Assembly (NCBI RefSeq): GCF_003063245.1
Contig: NZ_MUXE01000012.1
Span: 22,394 to 86,393, forward strand
Length of the DNA: 64,000 nt
Direction of reading: 5' to 3'
From: Arcobacter caeni
GTDB lineage: Bacteria; Campylobacterota; Campylobacteria; Campylobacterales; Arcobacteraceae
Shown here: positions 35,721-45,415 of the stretch, piece after piece
Layout of the letters: every line of letters starts with the position of its first letter
Position numbering within the stretch: position 1 is the stretch's first letter
The notes under the pieces: model-generated
Told to the model about the DNA's origin: nothing
Database searches by the model: none
The model's input: the letters and a program-made list of their open reading frames with translations, nothing else
Position numbers and translations under genes: made by a program

Positions 35721-36889
35721 TATTTGTTTTCTACAAACTCTTTGATTCTTTTAATTCCTTCTTGAATACTTGCTAAATCAGTAGCAAAAGAGAATCTAAA
35801 ATAACCTTCTGAACCAAATGCAAGACCTGGAACTAAAGCTACACCTTTTTGTTCTAATAATTCAGCACAAAATTTCATAGAATCATTTGATACTTCTTTA
35901 ATATTTACAAAAAGATAAAATGCACCATCTGGGTCGATTGTTGATAAACCTTTTATTTCATTAAAAGATTTTACTGCAATATTTTTTCTTTTCTCAAATT
36001 CAACTCTCATCATTTCAATATCTTTATCAGCTTTTCCCTCAAGTGCAGGAATTGCAGCATATTGAGTCATTGTGTTAACATTTGATGTTACTTGACCTTG
36101 AAGTTTTGTTAAAGATTTTGCAAGTGCTACATTTGGAGTTGCAATATATCCAAATCTCCAACCTGTCATTGCTACTGCTTTACTTAAACCATTTATTGTA
36201 ACAGTTCTGTTATACATATCAGAAGAAACTTCTGCTGCTGCTACAAACTTTTTACCATTGTAAATAATTTTTTCATACATTTCATCTGATAAAACGATAA
36301 TATCTGTACCTTTTAAAACTTCACCAAGTGCTAATAATTCTTCTTTTGAATAAATAGAACCTGTTGGATTTGAAGGAGTATTTAAAAGTAAAATTTTTGT
36401 TTTTGGTGTAATTGCAGCTTTTAATTGTTCAGCTGTGATTTTAAATTCAGTAGAATCATCAGTGTCAATGAATACAGGAATTCCATCTGAAAATTTTACT
36501 TGTTCAGGATATGTAACCCAATAAGGTGCTGGAATAATAACTTCATCACCTTTTTCAATTAGAACTTGAAAAAGATTAAATAACGAGTGTTTTGCCCCAT
36601 TACTTATTACAATACCATCTAATTTATATTCTAATCCGTGGTCTTTTTTTAATTTGTTAATAATTGCTTGTTTGGTAGCGATAATTCCCTCTACGGCTGT
36701 ATATTTAGTTTGACCATCATTAATTGCTTTTATAGCAGCATCTTTAACAATTTGTGGTGTATCAAAGTCAGGCTCACCTGCACTAAAACTTAGTATATCT
36801 TTACCTTGAGCTTTAAGTTCTCTAGCTAAGGCAGTGATTGCCAAAGTAACTGATGGAGACAGATTTTCCATTCTGTTTACAATTTTCAT
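35720..36889 (-). CDS. aspC: Aspartate aminotransferase (class I, PLP)
   Basis: 389 residues from ATG 36889, which has GAGGA eight bases upstream. The open frame continues 76 codons further, but that part is low-complexity and would overlap the divergent metallopeptidase gene. It shows NTPSNPTG, the DEMYEKI segment, and the PLP lysine in NGLSKAVAMTGWRFGY. It interconverts aspartate and 2-oxoglutarate with oxaloacetate and glutamate. Subgroup Ib is suggested by SAGEPDFDTP. The CDF gene follows with a one-base overlap. Confidence 0.93.
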   Translation of the reverse strand: MKIVNRMENLSPSVTLAITALARELKAQGKDILSFSAGEPDFDTPQIVKDAAIKAINDGQTKYTAVEGIIATKQAIINKLKKDHGLEYKLDGIVISNGAKHSLFNLFQVLIEKGDEVIIPAPYWVTYPEQVKFSDGIPVFIDTDDSTEFKITAEQLKAAITPKTKILLLNTPSNPTGSIYSKEELLALGEVLKGTDIIVLSDEMYEKIIYNGKKFVAAAEVSSDMYNRTVTINGLSKAVAMTGWRFGYIATPNVALAKSLTKLQGQVTSNVNTMTQYAAIPALEGKADKDIEMMRVEFEKRKNIAVKSFNEIKGLSTIDPDGAFYLFVNIKEVSNDSMKFCAELLEQKGVALVPGLAFGSEGYFRFSFATDLASIQEGIKRIKEFVENK

Positions 36890-36972
36890 TAACATCTTCC
36901 TCAATAAAATTATCATTATATTTTTGATATAATAGTTGTGCGATTTTAACAAAAAATTACTTAAGGAATAGT

Positions 36973-37566
36973 TTGAGCTTTCAAATTGAAATAAATCAAA
37001 GATTAGTAACCGTTCACTTAGAAAAAAGAAGAAATATAAAACATGTTTATCTTCGAGTTTTAAATCCAAATCTAATTCAAATAAAAACAAATATTTATTA
37101 CACACTTTTAGAAGCAAAAGATTTAATTGAAAAAAAGATAGATTGGATTGAAAATTCTATTATTAGGCTTGAAGAAAAAAGTATAAATGAAGATGAATTT
37201 TTGTATCTTGGTGTTAGAAAAAAAATTGAAGAATTTAAAATCAAAAATATTGATAATTTTTATAAAAAAGAGATTGTAAAATATTTGCCAGATTTAGTGG
37301 ATGAATATTCAAAAAAAATGAATCTATTTCCTACTTCAATTAGATATAGAAAAAATAAAAGAACTTGGGGTTCTTGTAATTATAAAAATGGTTTGAATTT
37401 TAATATTTTACTTATGAAATTTCCAATTGAGCTTATGGAATATGTGATTATTCATGAATTAGCTCATATACAACATAAAAATCATTCAAAAAATTTTTGG
37501 GATTTAGTAGAAATTCATTGTCCAGATTATAAAAAAAGAGAAAAAATATTTAAGAGTTTTTTATAA
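36973..37566 (+). CDS. YgjP-like (DUF45/M48) metallopeptidase
   Basis: 197 residues from a TTG start with AAGGA five bases upstream; no ATG lies nearby in frame. The zinc motif is HELAHIQHKNHSKNFW, giving HExxH plus a third histidine. The upstream KRTWGSCNYKNGLNFN segment is also diagnostic for the SprT-like YgjP family. It is probably a cytoplasmic peptidase; the substrate is not known. The 3' end overlaps the convergent DciA-like gene by 17 bases. Confidence 0.88.
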   Translation: MSFQIEINQRLVTVHLEKRRNIKHVYLRVLNPNLIQIKTNIYYTLLEAKDLIEKKIDWIENSIIRLEEKSINEDEFLYLGVRKKIEEFKIKNIDNFYKKEIVKYLPDLVDEYSKKMNLFPTSIRYRKNKRTWGSCNYKNGLNFNILLMKFPIELMEYVIIHELAHIQHKNHSKNFWDLVEIHCPDYKKREKIFKSFL

Positions 37567-37966
37567 TCTCTCTTATTTTTTCAAATTTTCTGAATAAATA
37601 TTCATCTTTTGCTTTATTATCAAAAATTCCAAATGAACGCTCTTTATAAAGGGAAATAGGCGCATTTTCTTTCTCTTTTTTTTCTATTACATTTGTAATA
37701 AAAAAACCAATATCTTCAACATTTGCAATCTTGAAATTTTTTAATAATGATTTTATATCTGCTTTGTTATACTCAAATTCCATTTTATAAACAGGATGGG
37801 TTAATACAAAAAACAAAGTTTGATTTTTTACATAAGCGAATTTCACACCTTTTTTTAATTTTAAAGGAAGAACTTCTATAAACTTTTTTATTAAAAAAGA
37901 TGTATTAATCTTACTGAATTCAGGATTATTTTTAAGATGACTAAGTATTTCATTAATTTTTTTCAT
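37550..37966 (-). CDS. DUF721/DciA-like protein
   Basis: 138 residues, basic, without signal or membrane segments. A helical start is followed by a KH-like beta/alpha region (LKKGVKFAYVKNQTLFFVLTHPVYKMEFEYNK) as in DUF721/DciA proteins. Those load replicative helicase in bacteria lacking DnaC; the assignment here is tentative because the match is short. Its first 30 bases overlap a divergent lipoprotein gene, and its last 17 overlap the metallopeptidase gene. Confidence 0.5.
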   Translation of the reverse strand: MKKINEILSHLKNNPEFSKINTSFLIKKFIEVLPLKLKKGVKFAYVKNQTLFFVLTHPVYKMEFEYNKADIKSLLKNFKIANVEDIGFFITNVIEKKEKENAPISLYKERSFGIFDNKAKDEYLFRKFEKIREIIKNS

Positions 37967-38086
37967 GGGCTAATTATAGCAGGTTTTATATTATCATTTA
38001 GTGGTTGTGGTTACAAAGATGATCCAAAATATATTCAACAAGATTCTTCAACAGAACAAAATAGTAATAACATTTCAAAACAATGA
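37937..38086 (+). CDS. 49-residue LptM-like lipoprotein, coupled to nadB
   Basis: A small gene: ATG 37937, TGA 38084-38086. It encodes a signal core (FHGLIIAGFILSFSG) and a lipobox FSGC with acylated Cys24, then GYKDDPKY and a short hydrophilic tail. The CGxK-P-Y pattern and size recall LptM (YifL), which assists LPS transporter LptD. The stop overlaps the nadB start (ATGA), so translation is coupled. The 5' end overlaps the start of the divergent DciA-like gene by 30 bases. The ribosome site is weak (AGGA 12 bases upstream). Confidence 0.72.
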   Translation: MTKYFINFFHGLIIAGFILSFSGCGYKDDPKYIQQDSSTEQNSNNISKQ

Positions 38087-39534
38087 TTTACGATTACATA
38101 ATAATAGGTACGGGAATTGCAGGACTTAATGCTGCAAGATTGATTCCCAAAAATAAAAGAGTTTTAATTTTATGTAAGATGTCAACTTGGAATTGTAATA
38201 CTTTTTGGGCTCAAGGAGGAATTGCAAGTGCAGTTGATGAAAATGATATTCCAGCTCATATTCAAGATACTTTAACAGCAGGTGTTAATTACAACGACAA
38301 AAATGCCGTTGAACTTTTAAGTAAAAAATCAATATCAACAATAAAAAATTTAATTGATGATGGAATGAAATTTGACCTAAATGATAAAGGTGAATTAGCA
38401 TATACAAAAGAAGCAGCACATAGTAGAAATAGAATTTTACACGCAGATGGTGATGCAACTGGAAGAATGATTCATATTTTTTTATTAGAAAATTGTCCTC
38501 ATGAAATTGTAACTCAAGCAGTAGTTTGTGATTTACTCATAAAAGATGATATTTGTTATGGAGTTCAATACTTTACTAATGAAACAAATCAAAAAGTGGT
38601 TTATGCACATAATACAATAATTGCAAGTGGAGGAGTTGGTTCAATTTATAGATACCATACAAATTCAACAGCAAATGCTGGAGAAATCCAAGGAATTATT
38701 GCTGAAAAACATCTTCCACTAAAAGATATGGAAATGATGCAATTTCACCCAACAGTTGTAAAAGGAACTACATTTGCTAGAAAACCTTTATTATCTGAAG
38801 CTTTAAGAGGTGAGGGTGCTCATATTGTTGATGAAAATGGATATAGATTTTTATTTGATTATCATAAAGATGGAGAATTAGCACCACGAGATGTGGTGAG
38901 TCGTTCTATTTTTGATTACAATAAAAAAACTGGTTTAGGAATATATTTATCTTTTGAAACTTTTGAAAAAGTAGCTTTCAAAAAAAGATTCCCAAATATT
39001 TATTCAAATTTAAAAGAATTAGGTTATGACTTACCTTTTGAAAGAGTTCCTATTTCTCCAGCGTTTCACTATTCAATGGGTGGAATTGAGACATCTTTAG
39101 ATGCAAAAGTAAAAGGAATGAAAAATCTATATGCTATTGGTGAAGTTGCATGTACGGGTGTTCATGGTGCAAATAGATTAGCATCAAATTCTTTACTTGA
39201 GGGATTGGTTTTTTCTCAAATTGCGGTTGAAAATTCATCAAAAGATGATTTTAAAATAACAAAAGAAAATTATGATAAACCTGTTATAAATTATGTAAGA
39301 AATAAAGAAATTGACAAAGATATAAAAGATAATTTAAGAGAAATGATGTGGACTAATGCAGCAATTGTGCGAGAACCTGCTAAACTTAAAACTACTCTTG
39401 AAACTATTGAAAATTATCTAAAATTAGATGTTGGAAGATTACTTTTTTTAAGATTACTTACAGCCAAAGCTATTTTAAAATCTGCCCTAAAGAGAAAAGA
39501 ATCTCTTGGGGCTCACTATATTAAGGAGAATTGA
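38083..39534 (+). CDS. nadB: L-aspartate oxidase NadB
   Basis: An FAD enzyme oxidising aspartate to iminoaspartate for NAD synthesis. It has the dinucleotide loop IIGTGIAGLNAA, the family segment WAQGGIASA, the substrate/cofactor region HADGDATGRM and the late GANRLASNSLLEGLVF. The 483-residue length is slightly short but complete. The RSIFDYNK and HYSMGGIET segments follow the succinate dehydrogenase/NadB pattern, with arginines in place. No nadA or nadC is adjacent. The small lipoprotein gene precedes it with a four-base overlap. Confidence 0.94.
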   Translation: MIYDYIIIGTGIAGLNAARLIPKNKRVLILCKMSTWNCNTFWAQGGIASAVDENDIPAHIQDTLTAGVNYNDKNAVELLSKKSISTIKNLIDDGMKFDLNDKGELAYTKEAAHSRNRILHADGDATGRMIHIFLLENCPHEIVTQAVVCDLLIKDDICYGVQYFTNETNQKVVYAHNTIIASGGVGSIYRYHTNSTANAGEIQGIIAEKHLPLKDMEMMQFHPTVVKGTTFARKPLLSEALRGEGAHIVDENGYRFLFDYHKDGELAPRDVVSRSIFDYNKKTGLGIYLSFETFEKVAFKKRFPNIYSNLKELGYDLPFERVPISPAFHYSMGGIETSLDAKVKGMKNLYAIGEVACTGVHGANRLASNSLLEGLVFSQIAVENSSKDDFKITKENYDKPVINYVRNKEIDKDIKDNLREMMWTNAAIVREPAKLKTTLETIENYLKLDVGRLLFLRLLTAKAILKSALKRKESLGAHYIKEN

Positions 39535-40913
39535 TGTTTAAAGTTATAATTACTTTATTATTGGGTACTTTATCATTATTTGCAAGTTCAGCGAGTAATG
39601 TGGAGATTCCAAATTTAACAATGACATGGGTTGGATTTGCAACTATTATTATATTTGTTATTGGTTATTATTTTGTTGCTGCAGAAGAAAAATATGCAAT
39701 TGATAAGGCAAAACCTGCCTTATTTATTGGTACATTTATGTTTATTTTAGTTGCTATTTATTATGTATTAAATGGTTTAAATATGGAATTGGTTCATATA
39801 GAAGCAAACCATTTGATCTTAGAAATAGCTGGAATTTTCTTCTTTTTATTCGTTGCAATGACTTATATAGAATCATTACTTCACATGGGAGTTTTTGATA
39901 GATTAAAATATAATTTAATTTCAAAAGGTTATACATATAGAAAATTATTTTGGTTAACTGGATTTTTAGCATTCTTCATATCTCCTGTTGCAGATAATTT
40001 AACAACAGCTCTTATTTTATCAACAGTTTTAATAACTATTGAAAAAACAAGAAAAGATTTCTTAGTACCAGGTGCTATTAATATTGTTGTTGCGGCAAAT
40101 GCAGGAGGTGCTTGGTCTCCATTTGGTGATATTACTACATTAATGGCTTGGACAGCAGGGAAAGGTCATTTTACAGACTTTTTATTTTTATTCCCCTCAG
40201 CTTTTGTAGGATTTCTTGTAACATCATTTTTATTATCAAGATTTGTTCCTAATATTGTGCCAGATTTTGATGCAACAAAAGAAGAAAAACCAAAAATGCA
40301 TGAAGGTGCAAAAGTGGTTATGTTTCTTGGAATATTAACTATTGCCTGTGCTGTATTATCACATCAAATTTTAAATTTACCAGCAATGTGGGGAATGATG
40401 TTTGGTTTAGCTTTACTAAAAGTTTATTCATATAGTTTGAGTAAAAAATATGGAAAAGATCATTTTAATATTTTTGAATCAATGGCAAAAATTGAAAATA
40501 ATACTTTAATGTTTTTCTTTGGTATTTTAGCAGCGGTTGGTGTATTATATTTTGTTGGATGGTTAGGACTTGCAGCTATTGTTTATCAACCAGATGTTTT
40601 AGGACCAACTTGGGCAAATATTGGAGTTGGGTTCTTATCTGCAATTGTAGATAATGTTCCAGTTATGAGTGCAATTTTAAAAGCAAATCCTGAAATGGCT
40701 GTTGATCAATGGATGTTGGTTACTATGACAGCTGGAGTTGGTGGTTCATTAATCTCTTTTGGTTCAGCAGCTGGTGTTGGAGTAATGGGGAAAATGCATG
40801 GTATTTATACATTTAGTTCACATATGAAATATGCTTGGACTATTTTAATTGGATATTTTGTTTCTATTGCTATTTGGTATGTTCAATATCAGATGTTAGG
40901 AATTGGACATTAA
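39534..40913 (+). CDS. nhaD: Na+/H+ antiporter NhaD
   Basis: 459 residues from ATG 39534, sharing one base with the nadB stop (TGATG) and preceded by AAGGAGA at the proper distance; a TTG one codon earlier is less well placed. It is an IT-superfamily antiporter with about 11-12 helices and a signal-like first segment. Family marks are SPVADNLTTALIL, AANAGGAWSPFGDITTLMAW, and the mirrored SAIVDNVPVMSAIL with GVGGSLISFGSAAGVGVMG. It exports sodium and supports pH homeostasis. Confidence 0.92.
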   Translation: MFKVIITLLLGTLSLFASSASNVEIPNLTMTWVGFATIIIFVIGYYFVAAEEKYAIDKAKPALFIGTFMFILVAIYYVLNGLNMELVHIEANHLILEIAGIFFFLFVAMTYIESLLHMGVFDRLKYNLISKGYTYRKLFWLTGFLAFFISPVADNLTTALILSTVLITIEKTRKDFLVPGAINIVVAANAGGAWSPFGDITTLMAWTAGKGHFTDFLFLFPSAFVGFLVTSFLLSRFVPNIVPDFDATKEEKPKMHEGAKVVMFLGILTIACAVLSHQILNLPAMWGMMFGLALLKVYSYSLSKKYGKDHFNIFESMAKIENNTLMFFFGILAAVGVLYFVGWLGLAAIVYQPDVLGPTWANIGVGFLSAIVDNVPVMSAILKANPEMAVDQWMLVTMTAGVGGSLISFGSAAGVGVMGKMHGIYTFSSHMKYAWTILIGYFVSIAIWYVQYQMLGIGH

Positions 40914-40935
40914 TTTTTAGTAGTACTAAAAATTC

Positions 40936-40973
40936 AAAAGGGCTGTTGGGATTTCCCAATAGCCCTTTTTTTA
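40936..40973 (+). terminator. Strong rho-independent terminator after nhaD
   Basis: AAAAGGGCTGTTGGG pairs with CCCAATAGCCCTTTT across a four-base loop, with one G-T wobble, followed by Ts. It is among the most stable hairpins in the window. Confidence 0.95.
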
Positions 40974-41066
40974 TTTAACTTTTTTTTTACTACTTTTTAG
41001 ATAGAATGTAAGATTAAAATTTGTAATATTTAAATCTTATGGTTTGAAATATAAAGGAAACAATAG

Positions 41067-42602
41067 ATGAAACATGTCCCAATAGTAGTATTAGACTTCG
41101 GTAGTCAATATACTCAAATTATTGCTAGAAAACTAAGAGAAGCAGGTGTTTATTCTGAAATAGTACCTTATAGTGAGAGTATTGAAGATATTATGGCTAG
41201 AACTCCAAAAGGAATTATTCTTTCAGGTGGACCAGCTTCTGTTTATGCAGATGATGCTTATCATCCTGATACTACAATATTTGAATTAGGTCTTCCTATT
41301 TTAGGTATTTGTTATGGTATGCAGTTAATTTCTCAACATTTTGGAGGAAGCGTAGTTCCTGCACATCACCATGAATATGGAAAAGCAAAATTAAAATTTG
41401 AAACTGAAAATCCAATTTTTAAAGACACAACAGATGGACAAATCGTTTGGATGAGTCATGGAGATAGAGTTGAAAATATTCCAGCTGGATTTGAAAGAAT
41501 AGCAACAAGTGAAAACTCACCATTTGCAGCAATTGCAGATACACATAGAAATATTTATGCGTTCCAATTTCATCCTGAAGTTTACCATTCAGCTGAGGGT
41601 TCAAAACTTCTTAAAAACTTTGCAAAACATATTTGTGGTTGTGAATCGACTTGGAATATGGGTTCTTTTGCAAAAGAACAAATAAAAAATATTCAAGATA
41701 GAGTTGGAAATAAAAAAGTATTATGTGGAGTTTCAGGTGGAGTTGATAGCTCAGTTGTAGCAACACTTTTAGCAGAAGCAATAGGTGATAAAGTTATTCC
41801 TGTATTTGTTGATAATGGATTATTAAGAGCAAACGAAAGAGAACAAGTTGAAGCAATGTTTAAGGCTCGTGGTGTAAAACTTATTACTGTTGATGCAAGT
41901 GAGCAGTTTTTGACAAAACTAGCAGGTGTAACAGACCCTGAAACAAAAAGAAAAATCATCGGTGAAACATTTATCGAAGTATTTGATAAAGAAGCAAAAA
42001 AACACGATGGTATTGAGTTCTTAGCACAAGGAACACTTTATACAGATGTTATTGAATCTGTTTCAGTAAAAGGTCCATCAAAAACTATCAAATCTCATCA
42101 CAATGTAGGTGGACTTCCTGATTGGATGAAATTTGAGTTAGTTGAACCTTTAAGAGAAATCTTCAAAGATGAAGTTAGAATTTTAGGATTAGAATTAGGA
42201 TTACCTGCATCTATGATAGGAAGACATCCATTCCCAGGACCAGGACTTGCTATTAGAATCATGGGAGATGTAAATAAACCTGATTTAGAAATTTTAAGAA
42301 AAGCAGATGTTATAATGCTTGATGTATTACATGCCACTGGATATTACGATAAAACATGGCAAGCATTTACAGTTTTATTAAATGTAAAATCAGTTGGAGT
42401 TATGGGGGATAATAGAACTTATGACAATACTATTTGTGTAAGAATAGTAGAAGCAACAGATGGAATGACAGCAACTTTTGCACATATTCCACATGAAATT
42501 TTAGAAACAATCTCAAGAAGAATCATCAACGAAGTTGATGGAATCAACAGAGTGGTATATGATATTTCATCAAAACCACCAGCAACTATAGAGTGGGAAT
42601 AA
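41067..42602 (+). CDS. guaA: GMP synthase (glutamine-hydrolysing)
   Basis: Converts XMP to GMP. The N-terminal class I glutamine amidotransferase has the nucleophile in GICYGMQL and its His/Glu in FQFHPEV. The ATP-pyrophosphatase domain carries the P-loop SGGVDSSV near 225 and [10 protein letters not shown]. The C-terminal dimer domain ends in the canonical [12 protein letters not shown]. The 511-residue length is standard. It is a single-gene unit: a terminator precedes it, and a long nested hairpin begins nine bases after its stop. Confidence 0.98.
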   Translation: MKHVPIVVLDFGSQYTQIIARKLREAGVYSEIVPYSESIEDIMARTPKGIILSGGPASVYADDAYHPDTTIFELGLPILGICYGMQLISQHFGGSVVPAHHHEYGKAKLKFETENPIFKDTTDGQIVWMSHGDRVENIPAGFERIATSENSPFAAIADTHRNIYAFQFHPEVYHSAEGSKLLKNFAKHICGCESTWNMGSFAKEQIKNIQDRVGNKKVLCGVSGGVDSSVVATLLAEAIGDKVIPVFVDNGLLRANEREQVEAMFKARGVKLITVDASEQFLTKLAGVTDPETKRKIIGETFIEVFDKEAKKHDGIEFLAQGTLYTDVIESVSVKGPSKTIKSHHNVGGLPDWMKFELVEPLREIFKDEVRILGLELGLPASMIGRHPFPGPGLAIRIMGDVNKPDLEILRKADVIMLDVLHATGYYDKTWQAFTVLLNVKSVGVMGDNRTYDNTICVRIVEATDGMTATFAHIPHEILETISRRIINEVDGINRVVYDISSKPPATIEWE

Positions 42603-42610
42603 TCTTTTTG

Positions 42611-42718
42611 CCATAATTTTGGCGCATCTTTCAGCGAATATGAACTTCGATGTACTTGTAGTACACCTTTGTTCATATTCACAAAAATCTACACCAAACT
42701 TCTGACAAAAATTATAGG
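42611..42718. repeat. 108-bp nested inverted repeat after guaA
   Basis: Three concentric arm pairs share one centre. The outer pair is CCATAATTTTG (42611-42621) and CAAAAATTATAGG (42706-42718). The middle pair is GAATATGAAC (42636-42645) and GTTCATATTC (42671-42680). The inner pair is TGTACT (42651-42656) and AGTACA (42660-42665), around TGT. It could fold into one long RNA or DNA hairpin. It may be a miniature repeat element or an RNA-stabilising end for the guaA transcript. No long T run follows. Confidence 0.8.
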
Positions 42719-42725
42719 AATATAA

Positions 42726-43247
42726 ATGGCATTAACATCGCTAGAAGTTTTAGATACTGCTATAAAAATTGGATTTGGTAGTATTATCACTTTATTAGGT
42801 ACATATATTGTTACCAAAATTAATCATAATCATGAATATAAGAAAGATAAAAACAATAGGTTTTTTAATTCTCTTGAAGAAATAAGTAAATTAATTGAAG
42901 AATGTACACATATATCATTAAAATATTGGGCATTAGTTAATGAATCAATTTCAAAAAAATCTAGTTTTAAACCTCATAGAGAAGAAGAATTATCAAAAGT
43001 TGAAATTGAACTTTTTCATAGCTTTAAAAATTTAACTGTTGCTGAATCTAAATTAATGTTACTAGGTTTAAAAGAAGAAGCAAGTTTATTAAGAGAGTAT
43101 GGAATGACTTTATCTAAACTTAGAGGTAAATTTTTTAAAGGTAATGAAGATATTACGGTAGAAAATATGAGAGATATTAGGGAAGAAATTCTAAAAAAGA
43201 GAGAAACATTATTTTATAATTTATCAAAAATTTATAATGAAAATTAA
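42726..43247 (+). CDS. Membrane-anchored hypothetical protein
   Basis: 173 residues. One N-terminal membrane helix (~12-31, IKIGFGSIITLLGTYIVTKI) precedes a predicted cytoplasmic, strongly helical and charged domain (~35-173) rich in Lys/Glu. No family is recognised. Such single-helix proteins with an alpha-helical body are common as accessory-island genes. It sits alone between two hairpin repeats (after guaA and before selO), which marks the start of the accessory segment. ATAGGAA supplies a ribosome site for its ATG. Confidence 0.6.
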   Translation: MALTSLEVLDTAIKIGFGSIITLLGTYIVTKINHNHEYKKDKNNRFFNSLEEISKLIEECTHISLKYWALVNESISKKSSFKPHREEELSKVEIELFHSFKNLTVAESKLMLLGLKEEASLLREYGMTLSKLRGKFFKGNEDITVENMRDIREEILKKRETLFYNLSKIYNEN

Positions 43248-43254
43248 TTTTTTT

Positions 43255-43280
43255 CGTTCCCAAGCTCTAACTTGGGAACG
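43255..43280. repeat. Perfect 10-bp inverted repeat, dispersed-repeat type
   Basis: CGTTCCCAAG and CTTGGGAACG flank the loop CTCTAA. Neither strand places a T run after the stem, so it is a poor rho-independent terminator. From memory, similar GTTCCCAAGC palindromes are dispersed intergenic repeats in many bacteria. It is GC-richer than its surroundings and lies at the convergent ends of the hypothetical gene and selO. Confidence 0.7.
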
Positions 43281-43297
43281 CATAAATTAAATCTTCC

Positions 43298-44998
43298 CTA
43301 CGACGAGCAACTAACATGAGAAATTCCAGCTATTCCAAAAAAATCTGAAGGTTTTTTAATATAATATTTCTCTTCTATTTCTTTTGTTTGTTCGTCGTAT
43401 GGTTTTGTCATTATTTTTTGTAACTCTTTTGTTGGTTCATAGTTTCCATTTTGTGCTTCTTGGTATGCTTTAACTAGATGCCATTCTCTTAGAGTGTATT
43501 TTGGATTTGTGAGTTTCATTTGATTTGAAAGTTTTTGTTTAGACTCTTCATCATTTACATTTATTTGTGATTTCCATTTTTCTAACCAATTATTCCATCT
43601 TGATTTAATATTTTCATTTTGCAGATTTCCATAAAAACTTTTTTCAATGTTGTTAATATCATTTGGAATAGATGAGAGTTCTCTAAAAAATATAGTATAG
43701 TCAACTTTTGTTTCTATCATAAGATTTATAAGTTCTTCAAACAACTCAACATCAAACTTTTCGATTCCAAGTTTATTTGCCCACATATTTTCCATTTTTT
43801 CTTGCATAAATTTGCTAAAGTTATTTTCGATTTTTTCTAGTTCTTCTAAAACCTCAGGCTTCAAACTAAGTAATGGTTTTAAAGCACTACAAAAAGATTT
43901 AAAATTTTTTTGCGCAGCAACTGGCTGATTAAAAAATGAAAAGTGTATTCCTCCATTTGTCCAAGATTGATATTTAGGATCAAACATCTCGGTAAAGCCA
44001 AATGGACCATAATCAAGTGTAAAACCACCGGCTGCACAGTTATCACTGTTGAAGTTACCTTGACAAAATCCAACTCTTATCCAGTTAGCTATCAATGATG
44101 TAAGACGATTTTGAAACTCATTTACTAATAATATTATCTTTTTTTCTAAGTCTAAATCTTGGTTGATTACTTCACTATATTCTCTATTTATCAAATGTAA
44201 AACAATCATTTCTAGCTCTTTTAAAGCATTTTCATGTTCATTTTTTCTAGCCCGTCTGCCAAAAAGTTCAATTTGTCCAACTCTTATAAATGAAGGCGCA
44301 ACTCTTGTAGTAATCGCAACATCTTCTTCAAGCATAACTTCTGGGTCTTTTGAATATGAATTATCTCTAAACCAAGGTCTTTGTACTTGCTCTTTTTTAG
44401 ATGTAAATAGGGTCAAAGACCTTGATGTTGGAATGCCAAGTGCATGCATATGCTCTTGTGCTAAAAACTCTCTTACACTTGACCTTAAAACTGCCCTTCC
44501 ATCTGCACCTCTACAATATGGTGTTTTACCTGCACCTTTTAGTTGAAATTCCCATCTTTTTCCATTTATTACTGCTTCCAAAATAGAAATTGCTCTACCA
44601 TCTCCATAAGCATTTCCAGTTTGAAAAGGACATTGAGCGTAATATTCTGTACCATAAATAGATAGTGCATATCCTGTTGCCCAACCTTTATTTTGTGTAA
44701 GATTAGAAATATTAGACATATTGGCTGAAAACATTTTGATAAAATCATCTGAGTTTATAAGATTTTCATTAAAACCTAATTCTTCAAAAAAGGTTTCGCT
44801 ATGTGAAATATATATTGGCTCTTTAATAGCAGTTGGACTTACTGGCACATAATGTCCAGAAAAAACCTCTCTTGAAAATTTATTTTCCCCATTAACTTTT
44901 GCGTCAGGATCACTATTTAGTGTATTTGTAAATGAGTAATCACCTAATTTCATAAGTTCTTCAAATGTTTCTATATTTTTGTTAGTATTTTTTTTCAT
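43298..44998 (-). CDS. selO: Protein adenylyltransferase SelO (YdiU)
   Basis: A pseudokinase-fold enzyme that transfers AMP to protein hydroxyls and protects against oxidative stress. Family marks are [28 protein letters not shown] (nucleotide site), GNFNSDN and [13 protein letters not shown] (metal-binding region). It ends ISHVSCSS, with Cys at the third-last position, where eukaryotic SelO has selenocysteine. 566 residues, longer than the ~480 of E. coli YdiU, mainly through central helices (~380-470). No operon partner is evident. Confidence 0.93.
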   Translation of the reverse strand: MKKNTNKNIETFEELMKLGDYSFTNTLNSDPDAKVNGENKFSREVFSGHYVPVSPTAIKEPIYISHSETFFEELGFNENLINSDDFIKMFSANMSNISNLTQNKGWATGYALSIYGTEYYAQCPFQTGNAYGDGRAISILEAVINGKRWEFQLKGAGKTPYCRGADGRAVLRSSVREFLAQEHMHALGIPTSRSLTLFTSKKEQVQRPWFRDNSYSKDPEVMLEEDVAITTRVAPSFIRVGQIELFGRRARKNEHENALKELEMIVLHLINREYSEVINQDLDLEKKIILLVNEFQNRLTSLIANWIRVGFCQGNFNSDNCAAGGFTLDYGPFGFTEMFDPKYQSWTNGGIHFSFFNQPVAAQKNFKSFCSALKPLLSLKPEVLEELEKIENNFSKFMQEKMENMWANKLGIEKFDVELFEELINLMIETKVDYTIFFRELSSIPNDINNIEKSFYGNLQNENIKSRWNNWLEKWKSQINVNDEESKQKLSNQMKLTNPKYTLREWHLVKAYQEAQNGNYEPTKELQKIMTKPYDEQTKEIEEKYYIKKPSDFFGIAGISHVSCSS

Positions 44999-45109
44999 TA
45001 TTATATTTATCCATAGTTTTTATTTATCAAAATTTTAACATAACTACCTTTGATTCAAAACAAAGCAACTATTAACTAAAATACAAAAAAACCAATAAAA
45101 GCGATAATT

Positions 45110-45394
45110 ATGGCAATAACTAGGCAAATAATATTTTTAGCAAAAAGAGATTGTATTGAAGAACTAAAAGCATTACTTAAATCGACTATTAAAGAATCTA
45201 AAGAAGAAGAGGGCTGTTTGATGTATGAAGTTTTTCAAACAAAAAATAATCCCGTAGAATTTATTGCAATTGATTCATGGAAAAGTGAAGAAGCGTTAAA
45301 CAAACACTATGAAAGTGAACATTATGTACATTTTCTAAATAATTTCAAACAATATAATGCTCATATTGAACCTTTTGAATTAGAAATTTTATAA
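45110..45394 (+). CDS. ABM-domain protein (putative quinol monooxygenase, YgiN-like)
   Basis: 94 residues forming a single ferredoxin-like antibiotic-biosynthesis-monooxygenase domain: TRQIIFLAKRDCIEELKALL, EEEGCLMYEVFQTKNNPVEFIAIDSWKSEEAL, then HYESEHYVHFL with the conserved histidines. Such proteins dimerise and act on quinols, or have structural roles. The gene lies 21 bases before a small HTH gene in the same direction. Confidence 0.85.
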   Translation: MAITRQIIFLAKRDCIEELKALLKSTIKESKEEEGCLMYEVFQTKNNPVEFIAIDSWKSEEALNKHYESEHYVHFLNNFKQYNAHIEPFELEIL

Positions 45395-45415
45395 AAATCA
45401 AAAGACAAAATAATA

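Noticed and set aside
35720..37117. Extended aspC start at 37117
   Set aside because: The extra 76 residues are low-complexity Leu/Phe/Asp sequence and overlap the divergent metallopeptidase; a GAGGA site precedes ATG 36889.
42419..42682. Minus-strand ORF over the guaA end
   Set aside because: It is the antisense of guaA joined to the nested hairpin; composition is not protein-like and no ribosome site is present.
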